The notes beneath the pieces were generated by a model. That model was not told where the DNA came from and did no database searches. It was given only the letters and a program-made list of their open reading frames with translations. A DNA stretch of 64,000 bases from Verrucomicrobiales bacterium. Its GTDB lineage: Bacteria > Verrucomicrobiota > Verrucomicrobiia > Limisphaerales > CAIMTB01. Below, in pieces: positions 36,305-43,204 of this stretch; position 1 is the stretch's first letter, and every line of letters begins with the position of its first letter. The position numbers and the translations under genes are program-made. The DNA lies in contig JAEUHG010000103.1 of the NCBI GenBank assembly GCA_016795425.1, positions 30,662 through 94,661 on the forward strand. The letters run 5' to 3'.

Positions 36305-37780
36305 CTATTCCGCGACAAAAGCGCCGGTGTGACACTGATTGCAGGAGAGGTCGGTGTACTCGGCATCGATGTGGTAAAACGTGTGGCCTTCGGCGCTCAA
36401 CTTGCTGAGTTCCTCCTTGGTGGAGCCTTGCGCGAGGATCATGTGGCACGAATTACATTCGCTGCCTCCGATGGCGCGTTTGCCGTCGGTCGTCTTGTGT
36501 TGGCCATCGTGGCACCGGAAACAGCCGGGCCATTCCTTGTGCCCCTTGTTATCTGGATAGGCCTTCCAGTTGGCCTTCATCTCCGGAAAGAAGCTTTCAC
36601 CATAGATTTGCTGGGCGACCGCGACGATCGACTCCACCTTGGGTGAATCCTTGTAAGTGCCACGCAGTGAGTCGCCGATGCGTTGCATGGCTTCTTCGCG
36701 TGTGTTGTAGGGGGCGATCAGGGCCGCCACGACGTTGGATTTGACCCACGGCAGATCGCGGTCGAGGCGACCCGATTGCAGCGCCATGTCGACGGATTCA
36801 TTGGGAGCGCGGAAGCGGTGGGCCGGGCGGTTGTGGCAGTCGAGGCAATCCATCCGACGGACTTCGTTGGCGGGAGGTTCGTCTTTGTAGTCGGGGGCGC
36901 GGTAGATCGTGGTGGTGCCATCCGAGTGGGTGACTCGCACCCAGGGAATGGTCTGTCGCTTGGGATCGGGCGCGTAGTATTCGACCTTGTTGGTCAGGTT
37001 GATATGCCAATGGATGCCATTGGCCATGGTGGGGTGGACATCGGAGGCGCCGACCATGAGCAGCATGCGCACTGTGAACGGGGTGTTCTTTTCGTCGGCA
37101 AGGAAGCGGTGATAGGTGCGCTCGAGATTGCCGGAGAGCTTTTCAGGCCAGTGGCATTGTTCGCAGGTATCCTGGGCCGGGCGCAGGTTTTTGACGGGGG
37201 TCGGGATGGGGCGTTGGTAGTTGTTTAACGCTGTGGAAATCAGTTGGTGAACGCCGTTGATCTTGGCTTTGACGTAGTACTCCGCGCCGGACCCGATGTG
37301 GCAATCGACGCACCCGACCCGGGCGTGGGGGGAGGTGAGGTAGGCGGTGTACTCCGGCGTCATCGGTTCGTGGCAGGTTTCGCCGCAGAAATGGGTGGAC
37401 TCCGTATAATGATAGGTCTGGGTGACTCCAATGGCCGTGATGAGCAGAAAGGCCACGCCGCCGGCGACGAAGAACTGGAGGATGCGACGGTCGCGCGATC
37501 GCGAGAGGTCCATCACCAGCAGATGCGGTTTGCCGCTGCCGCTGGCCTCATGTTTGCGCTGGATCCGGAAGCCGATGAACAGCATGGCGGTGCCGCCGAA
37601 GAAGAAGGCGGGGGCCACGATGTAGCCGAGGATGCCGACGTACGGATTGCTTTGGCGGGCAAAGACGTCGATCGCGAAGAGGAGGAGGAACGCGAAGAAC
37701 GCGGCGGTGGCGAGGATGGCGCCAGCGGCGCTCAGCCAATTGCGGAAGAGTTTCGATTTCTCGGAGAAGAACGGAATCAT
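36305..37780 (-). CDS. NapC/NirT-family multiheme membrane cytochrome (seven haem sites)
   Basis: A 491-residue inner-membrane cytochrome that probably oxidises quinol and passes electrons to periplasmic cytochromes. Three hydrophobic segments occur at residues about 14-40, 49-70 and 101-121, the last directly preceding the haem domain. Haem motifs: one CX3CH (CGETCH) in HFCGETCHEPMTPEYTAYL, then CVDCH, CEQCH, CLDCH, CFRCH, CNSCH and CNQCH. The stretch SPHARVGCVDCHIGSGAEYY is typical of the NapC/NirT-like family with an extended C-terminus. Simple NapC/NrfH proteins have four haems and about 200 residues; this one is larger because of a soluble C-terminal part (about residues 330-491). It is downstream of the small cytochrome by 150 bases and closes the operon. 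Confidence 0.87.
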   Translation of the reverse strand: MIPFFSEKSKLFRNWLSAAGAILATAAFFAFLLLFAIDVFARQSNPYVGILGYIVAPAFFFGGTAMLFIGFRIQRKHEASGSGKPHLLVMDLSRSRDRRILQFFVAGGVAFLLITAIGVTQTYHYTESTHFCGETCHEPMTPEYTAYLTSPHARVGCVDCHIGSGAEYYVKAKINGVHQLISTALNNYQRPIPTPVKNLRPAQDTCEQCHWPEKLSGNLERTYHRFLADEKNTPFTVRMLLMVGASDVHPTMANGIHWHINLTNKVEYYAPDPKRQTIPWVRVTHSDGTTTIYRAPDYKDEPPANEVRRMDCLDCHNRPAHRFRAPNESVDMALQSGRLDRDLPWVKSNVVAALIAPYNTREEAMQRIGDSLRGTYKDSPKVESIVAVAQQIYGESFFPEMKANWKAYPDNKGHKEWPGCFRCHDGQHKTTDGKRAIGGSECNSCHMILAQGSTKEELSKLSAEGHTFYHIDAEYTDLSCNQCHTGAFVAE

Positions 37781-37854
37781 GGGAGTTGAGGGGCGATCAG
37801 GTCGGCGGGCGTTGGGTGGTGCGAGGGGCGGGCACGGGGGAGTCCCTAACGATG

Positions 37855-37887
37855 CGGGCCGGCCGCCCCGGACGGGTGGCCGGCCCG
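37855..37887. other. Strong hairpin between two cytochrome genes
   Basis: CGGGCCGGCC at 37855-37864 pairs with GGCCGGCCCG at 37878-37887. The loop itself is GC-rich. No T-run follows on either strand. It sits in the 150-base spacer between the small cytochrome and the NapC-type gene, where it could set their relative mRNA levels by blocking 3' exonucleases or partial termination. Confidence 0.4.
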
Positions 37888-37930
37888 GTAAAACGGGCGA
37901 AGGAGCGGGAGGCGCCTTCGCTGAAGCAAA

Positions 37931-38269
37931 CTACTTCTTGGCAAAACTCTTGGAGTATTCGATGAGGGCCTTCATTTCGTCCTCGGTGATCTTGCCCGTG
38001 AAGGGCTTCTTGATCTCCTTGCCATTCTTGTCCTTGACCCCTTCCTTGAGGTTCTTGAGGGCATGATCGTCCTTGATCTCGGCGACGACCTTGGGATCGG
38101 TGAAGTCCTTGGCGCCGATCTTCTTGCCCATGGTGGTATTGCCGGTTCCGTCCTTGCCGTGGCAGGAGGCGCAATGCTTGGTGTAATTGGCGATAACCGC
38201 GGCGTCAGCGGCTCGTGTCTGATAACTGACGAGAGCCAGAACGGCGGCGATGAGGATGCTGAGCTTCAT
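37931..38269 (-). CDS. Small monoheme c-type cytochrome
   Basis: A 112-residue exported class I-like cytochrome c. The signal peptide is MKLSILIAAVLALVSYQTRA, and the single haem motif is CASCH in YTKHCASCHGKDGTGN. The C-terminal helix (EDEMKALIEYSKSFAKK) is typical of the fold. Where relatives usually have the axial Met in a M-P-x-F/Y context, this protein has KKPFTGKI, so the usual sixth ligand is missing or moved; Met in NTTMGKK is another candidate. The mature chain is lysine-rich. It likely ferries electrons between the membrane NapC-type cytochrome and the MtrA-like cytochrome. The ATG at 38269 gives the signal peptide; a TTG at 38287 lies upstream. Confidence 0.88.
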   Translation of the reverse strand: MKLSILIAAVLALVSYQTRAADAAVIANYTKHCASCHGKDGTGNTTMGKKIGAKDFTDPKVVAEIKDDHALKNLKEGVKDKNGKEIKKPFTGKITEDEMKALIEYSKSFAKK

Positions 38270-38368
38270 AGTGGATAGTTTTGACACCGAACGTTCGACG
38301 CCCGGCGGGCGTCGGTCATTCAGATTCGTGGGTTAGGGGTTGAGGTATTGGGTTGTTTGCAGTTCCGG

Positions 38369-40504
38369 TCAGAAAAGGTATCGGGCCGATGCTGACAGGA
38401 TGTGAGCGTCGTAATCGTTGTAGCCGCCCGCCATCTCGCTGTCGCTGGTGTAATAGCCGTACCGCAAGGTGACACGCAGCTTCGGAGTGATGCGGCGGAC
38501 GATGGTGGCAAAGATCCCGTGTTCCTCCGTGCCGGCCCCGTACGGTTGAGTTGCGGCCGAAACGTCGTTGAAATTGTCGGCGAGGTAATAGGTGTACTGG
38601 GCCTGAAGATCGGTTTTTTCGTCGAGGACGAACCCCACCGTGCAATTCACGTTCAGGTAATCGTTCTGGGCCTCTTCCACGGCCGAGCCGGAAATGCCGA
38701 GCGCGGCGCTCGTCGCCGGGGATTCGGTGGAATCGAGGATGTAACTGACTCCGGGCTGGATGTAGAGCCGGCTCAACGGCGTCCAAGTAACGGTTTCACC
38801 GATGATATGGGTGGTGTGCTCGGCGCTTTGCACCTCGGCCAGTCCATCGCCCCGCATGTCGATGGTGGTGAGCTGCAGATCGTAACGCGTCACCAGCGTG
38901 AGTTTGTCGATCGGCCTCCAGGTGACGCGAAGATTCAGATCGTCGGTGTTGAAGCTGTGATCGCGCAGGAAGCCGGGATACTCGCCGTAGAGGTTGAGAT
39001 AAGAGGCTTCGTCGACCGAATACTGATCGTCGCGGATCTTGCGGTAATACTGGGCGTGGAAGTTGACGCGGCGCAGGGGGTACCAATGGATGCCGGCGGT
39101 GTACTTCTGCGTGAACCGGTCGAAATCGGAATCGCGGTAGACTTCGCGGGTACTGGTGACCGGCGCGACCTGTGCCTCGAGCAGGTTTCCGTCGCCCTGG
39201 GTCCAATCGCCGCGGGCGTACAACACGATATTGGTGATGCCGGTGTAGCGAAGTTCGAGTTGCTCGGAGATGTCGAGCATGTCGCGGGAATTGGCCGCCT
39301 CGCGGGCGATGTCCGTGGCGCCGGTGTCCAGCCAGGCCGAATTGCCGTCCAGCGTTTGGTTCTCGATTCTCACCGCTGGAATCACCGCGAGATAGGGGAG
39401 GGGCGTCCAGAGGACGTTGACGTTCCAGACGTTCTGGTCCAGTTGAGAGCCGCCGACCAGGTTGAGGAATCCGGAGTCACGGCGGGCGTAGATGGGATCG
39501 TAGACGGGGTCGTACCCCGCGCCGAGGATGCGGCTTCCCCCGAGATCGGTGTCGAGCGCGGTGTAGAGGTACGAGGTGGTGAGTCGCACCTTTTCACCGA
39601 ACGAGGTCTCGATGAAGGCACGCGCGCTGTAGACATCGCGTTCGACGGATTCCTTCTGGGTGACGTGGCGATCCGAGGTTTCGCCGGGCCGACGCCAGAT
39701 GTTGCGCGAATTGTCGATGTCGTCGTGTTCGTAGGAGAACCCGGCGCCGAAGGTGGTTTTGCCGAGGGTATGGCGGATATCGATGGAGAACAGGTCGCTC
39801 GTTTCATCAATGAGCGAGTAGGTGGGGAGGAAGGCGCGCACGCCGTTGCCGCCGGTCAGCCCGCTATCGCCCCAGATGGTGGAATCCTTGGTGCCGTCGC
39901 GGTAATCATGCTGATAGCGGATGGTGATTTCCGGGTACTTGGGCAGCCGCAGGCCGGCCTCGAAGAAGGCCGAGCCGCGCAGGAGTTCGAAACGGTCGTC
40001 GTAAAGTTGGAACCACTGGTTGTTTGCCGGAAACCAGCCGCCGCTGCCGTCGTAGTATTCGCGGAACTGATTGAACCCACCGCGGACGAACCACTTGTCC
40101 GTCTCGGTCACGTCGAGGCGCAGGCCATAGTCCTCGTTGTCGAAGAGGCCGTGGCCGTCAATGCGCAACAGGCGGGTTTTGCTGAGGTCCGCCTCATAAT
40201 GGAGGTCGCCGATCCCGCCGTAGGCGCTGGCGGGAAGGCCGAAGCGTCGTTGGGCGGCGGCGTCATTGCCATCGATGATCAGGCCGCCGACTGAGACATC
40301 GAACCAATTGCGGTATTCTCCCGGGGCGGCCTCGACGGGCTGTTCCTCGGGCGCGGCCGGGGCTTCGGATTTGGCGGGTTCTTCCTTCTTTTCGGCGGCG
40401 TCCTGGGCCAGGGCGGGAAGTCCCAGGGCAGCAAGTCCGCATAGGAGGGCCCGGAGGGAGCGGCCGGCCGCGGCGTGGGGGCGTGGGGTAGGGAAAAGGT
40501 TCAT
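38369..40504 (-). CDS. MtrB/PioB-like outer-membrane beta-barrel
   Basis: A 711-residue outer-membrane porin-like protein resembling the MtrB/PioB family, which wraps a periplasmic decaheme cytochrome and inserts it through the outer membrane. A signal peptide (LRALLCGLAALGLPALAQ) is followed by a short acidic linker and then alternating amphipathic strands throughout, for example TRLLRIDGHGLFDNEDYGLR, WFVRGGFNQFREYYDGSG, LTLVTRYDLQLTTIDMRG and LRVTLRYGYYTSDSEMAGGY. It ends in aromatic ARYLF, the usual outer-membrane assembly signal. The N-terminal CxxC pair of Shewanella MtrB is absent. It starts 15 bases after the DmsE/MtrA-like gene, as in mtrA-mtrB pairs, which supports the assignment. 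Confidence 0.85.
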   Translation of the reverse strand: MNLFPTPRPHAAAGRSLRALLCGLAALGLPALAQDAAEKKEEPAKSEAPAAPEEQPVEAAPGEYRNWFDVSVGGLIIDGNDAAAQRRFGLPASAYGGIGDLHYEADLSKTRLLRIDGHGLFDNEDYGLRLDVTETDKWFVRGGFNQFREYYDGSGGWFPANNQWFQLYDDRFELLRGSAFFEAGLRLPKYPEITIRYQHDYRDGTKDSTIWGDSGLTGGNGVRAFLPTYSLIDETSDLFSIDIRHTLGKTTFGAGFSYEHDDIDNSRNIWRRPGETSDRHVTQKESVERDVYSARAFIETSFGEKVRLTTSYLYTALDTDLGGSRILGAGYDPVYDPIYARRDSGFLNLVGGSQLDQNVWNVNVLWTPLPYLAVIPAVRIENQTLDGNSAWLDTGATDIAREAANSRDMLDISEQLELRYTGITNIVLYARGDWTQGDGNLLEAQVAPVTSTREVYRDSDFDRFTQKYTAGIHWYPLRRVNFHAQYYRKIRDDQYSVDEASYLNLYGEYPGFLRDHSFNTDDLNLRVTWRPIDKLTLVTRYDLQLTTIDMRGDGLAEVQSAEHTTHIIGETVTWTPLSRLYIQPGVSYILDSTESPATSAALGISGSAVEEAQNDYLNVNCTVGFVLDEKTDLQAQYTYYLADNFNDVSAATQPYGAGTEEHGIFATIVRRITPKLRVTLRYGYYTSDSEMAGGYNDYDAHILSASARYLF

Positions 40505-40519
40505 GGCGGCGACTGGGGG

Positions 40520-41347
40520 TTAGAATCGGAGGGAGGAGCTGACTTGCGAACCGTGGACGGCTTCATGACAGCCCGCGCTCCAACATGTGCCGCGGGACAG
40601 GAAGGAGGTGTGATCGATGGCGCCGATGACGACCCGGCCTGGTCCGGACTGTTGCTGGAAGTGGCACTTGAGGCAGAGGATGGCGTTGCGTTCGGTGAGC
40701 AGCTTCTGGTTCACGGACCCGTGCGGGTGGTGGCAGGTGACGCAGCCTTCACGCATGGCTTCGTGTTCGAAGATGTGGGGTCCGCGCTGCGCCTTATGGC
40801 ATTCGATGCAGGCGTCATTCATCGACAGCAGGGCGGTGCCGCCCGCCTTCATGGCGTCGCCGCGATGGGACTCGTGGCAGTCGCTGCAGCGGAGTCGGCC
40901 TTCCATCACGGGGTGGCGGTTGGGGAGGGCGAACTGCGCGCGCAGGTGGGTATGGCACGCGAAACAGCTCGAGGGATCCCGGTTGGGGTTGACGATGGTG
41001 CGCGAGGCGCCGCCGCTCTCGACATGCACACTGGCGGGTCCGTGGCAGGATTCGCACCCCACATCGACGCTGCCGTTGGCTCCGCGCGCCATCAGTCGGG
41101 CGTGGGTGGCTGAGGCGAAGTGTTTGGTGACGGACTCGTGGCACTGCTCGCAGCTTTCCGAGCCCACGTAAGTCGCTCCCGGGATGGCCGGTGCGAGTAC
41201 GAAGCCGCGATTGACGTTGGACGCGCAGGAGACGGCGACGCTGGCGACAATCGCGCCAAGAAATAGCAGAGCCAACTTTCCGGCGTGCCGACGCCACCAC
41301 GAGGCGGTCGGGGCAGTGGACTCCGTGGGGCAGAAAGGAGCGCTCAT
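40520..41347 (-). CDS. DmsE/MtrA-like multiheme cytochrome (eight haem sites)
   Basis: A 275-residue exported multiheme cytochrome resembling DmsE and MtrA, the periplasmic partners of MtrB-type barrels. An N-terminal hydrophobic segment (LALLFLGAIVASVAVSC) ends at a cysteine that could be lipidated, but the lipobox is imperfect. Haem motifs in order: CEQCH, CESCH, CFACH, CSDCH, CIECH, CVTCH, CLKCH, and one unusual CX4CH (CWSAGCH) near the C-terminus. MtrA has ten motifs and about 330 residues, so this one is shorter. The recurring pattern of C-x2-C-H followed by H/P stretches and the neighbouring beta-barrel favour a role in outer-membrane electron transfer. It is the first gene of the operon. 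Confidence 0.86.
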   Translation of the reverse strand: MSAPFCPTESTAPTASWWRRHAGKLALLFLGAIVASVAVSCASNVNRGFVLAPAIPGATYVGSESCEQCHESVTKHFASATHARLMARGANGSVDVGCESCHGPASVHVESGGASRTIVNPNRDPSSCFACHTHLRAQFALPNRHPVMEGRLRCSDCHESHRGDAMKAGGTALLSMNDACIECHKAQRGPHIFEHEAMREGCVTCHHPHGSVNQKLLTERNAILCLKCHFQQQSGPGRVVIGAIDHTSFLSRGTCWSAGCHEAVHGSQVSSSLRF

Positions 41348-41526
41348 GATGGCGAATAGAATATCTGCGCCGAGGTTGGGAGGGGGTTCTCCATGGACAA
41401 AAAAATGACGTGGTCAACCAACGTCTGTCGAGCGTTGACCCTCATCGATCCACCACTATCAACAAACATGATGCACCGCTTACCGTCCCATGATTGATGT
41501 CGGCAAGCAGGAAGTGGTGATCCACA

Positions 41527-41551
41527 GAACAGGACCGTTTCGGTCCTGTTC
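41527..41551. terminator. Inverted repeat at the 3' end of the GH57 gene
   Basis: GAACAGGACCG at 41527-41537 pairs with CGGTCCTGTTC at 41541-41551 over a TTT loop. It begins 5 bases beyond the minus-strand stop at 41557. The T-run typical of intrinsic terminators is missing, so it may be a rho-assisted terminator or a 3'-protecting hairpin. Confidence 0.55.
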
Positions 41552-41556
41552 CCGCA

Positions 41557-43134
41557 TCACGCCCAGGAGCGGTAATCGATCAGCGGGAAGAGATTGTCGA
41601 TCGATTCGTAGGCGGCCAATTGGGCTTCATCGATGCGGGTCGCTGTCAGTTGATCGTGCAGTTCGATGAAGCGGAGAATGTGCGTGGTGACGCGTTGCCG
41701 CGCGTAATTGGGACTGGTACCGGTGCGCAGGATGAAGGGCCAGTCGCTGGACTGGGCGAGGGTGAGTTCGCGTGCGGCCTGATTCAGAGCACGCCGGGTG
41801 AGCGGATCAGGATTGGGATTTCGCGCCGCCAGTTGGTGCATGCGCTCCATCGCGACATCGAGGTGGGGCAGAATCCACTGATTGGAATCGTTGAGCCACA
41901 CTCGGTAATAGCCTTCCTCGCCCCAGGTCGATTCCGCGGGGGCGGCGACCTGTTGCGTCGGGTTTTCACGGAGATACTCGAAGGGTGTGACCAGTTGGAA
42001 TTCCTGTTGATCGCAGGTGGCCTTGCGCACGAAGAGGTCGAGGAATTCGGGGCCCTCATACCACCAATGGCCGAACAATTCGGCGTCATAGGGGCACAGC
42101 ACCATGGGTGGCCGCCCTAGGATGTCGGCGAGATGTCGGACTTGATCCACGCGCGCGCCGAGAAAATGGGAGGCGTGCTGATCGGCAGCGGTTCTGGCGT
42201 CGTCACGGCGATAGACTTGTTTCTCGCCGGACGATTCGGTGGCGATGCGATGGTACTTGATACCCGTGAATCCGCGCAGGTCCGGCGATGGAAGCGCCGG
42301 TCGAACGTAGTCGAGCTCGAGGTCGAAACCGATGTCGCGGTAAAAATCGCGATAGCGCGGGTCGCCGGGGTATCCGGCTTCCCGGCTCCACACCTGTTTG
42401 GCGGAGTCGAGATCCCGGCCAAAGGCTGCCAGGCCATTGGAGGTGAGGACGGGAGCGTACACGCCGTACCGAGGGCGCGGAGTGCCATGAAGCAGTCCGT
42501 GGGTATCCACCGTGAACCACCGGAGGCCGGCCTCCTGAAGGACGGTTTCGACACCCGCGGCATAGGCGCATTCAGGCAGCCAGATGCCCTGAGGATCCCG
42601 TCCGAAGCAGCGCCGATAATCGTCGCGGGCGGTCAGGATTTGTCCTCGGATCGAGGACGGGTGGCTGGCGAGCAAGGGCAGGAGGGCGTGTGTTGCGGCA
42701 GTGGTGATGATCTCCAGCAAGCCGGCATTCTGAAGCTCGCGGAAGGCGCCGACGAGATCCCCACCCACGGAATGCCAGGTGTGGCGGAGGTCCAGGAAGC
42801 GTCGGTGGTAGAACTCGGCCAGTTCCCGGAGTCCGGGTTCCCAGTGGGTGCGATAGGTCTCGCGTTCGACGAGGCTGATCTGGGCTTCGAGGGTTCGTTC
42901 GTAGCGCCGGCACAGCAGGGGATCCTGCCACATGGCGCACAGGGTCGGGCTGAGGGTCAGCGCCAGGCGTCCCCGGATTCCATCATGCTGCCAGCCCCGC
43001 AGGACCTGGAGGAGTGGCAGGTAGCTCTCGGTGATGGCTTCATACAGCCAGGACTCCTCGAGGAACCGTTCGTGTTCCGGGTGGCGCACGAACGGCAAAT
43101 GGGCGTGCAGGATGAGGGAGACGTATCCGCGCAT
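41557..43134 (-). CDS. GH57 family glycoside hydrolase (1,4-alpha-glucan branching enzyme-like)
   Basis: A 525-residue protein of glycoside hydrolase family 57 with the DUF1957-type C-terminal region, a group that includes 1,4-alpha-glucan branching enzymes acting on glycogen-type polymers. The N-terminal strand reads YVSLILHAHLPFVRHPE, the family's HxHxP motif. The nucleophile glutamate is in GIWLPECAY near residue 188, and the acid/base aspartate region is CPYDAELFGHWWYEGPEF near 348. The C-terminal helical part includes LNQAARELTLAQSSDWPFIL, typical of branching-enzyme members. It lies 70 bases after the DUF4912 gene. Branching activity rather than amylase is inferred from the C-terminal domain. 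Confidence 0.9.
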   Translation of the reverse strand: MRGYVSLILHAHLPFVRHPEHERFLEESWLYEAITESYLPLLQVLRGWQHDGIRGRLALTLSPTLCAMWQDPLLCRRYERTLEAQISLVERETYRTHWEPGLRELAEFYHRRFLDLRHTWHSVGGDLVGAFRELQNAGLLEIITTAATHALLPLLASHPSSIRGQILTARDDYRRCFGRDPQGIWLPECAYAAGVETVLQEAGLRWFTVDTHGLLHGTPRPRYGVYAPVLTSNGLAAFGRDLDSAKQVWSREAGYPGDPRYRDFYRDIGFDLELDYVRPALPSPDLRGFTGIKYHRIATESSGEKQVYRRDDARTAADQHASHFLGARVDQVRHLADILGRPPMVLCPYDAELFGHWWYEGPEFLDLFVRKATCDQQEFQLVTPFEYLRENPTQQVAAPAESTWGEEGYYRVWLNDSNQWILPHLDVAMERMHQLAARNPNPDPLTRRALNQAARELTLAQSSDWPFILRTGTSPNYARQRVTTHILRFIELHDQLTATRIDEAQLAAYESIDNLFPLIDYRSWA

Positions 43135-43204
43135 CGGTCGTGGAGATTGGTCAGCCTGCGTCCCGGACGCGAGCCGGTTTCCGAGCGAGCCTGCCGCCCA
43201 CGAA

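Noticed and set aside
38402..40294. 630-codon open frame on the plus strand
   Set aside because: It is antisense to the MtrB-like barrel gene. The barrel frame has a signal peptide, amphipathic strands and a terminal Phe; the antisense frame is Val/Gly/Glu-rich without features.
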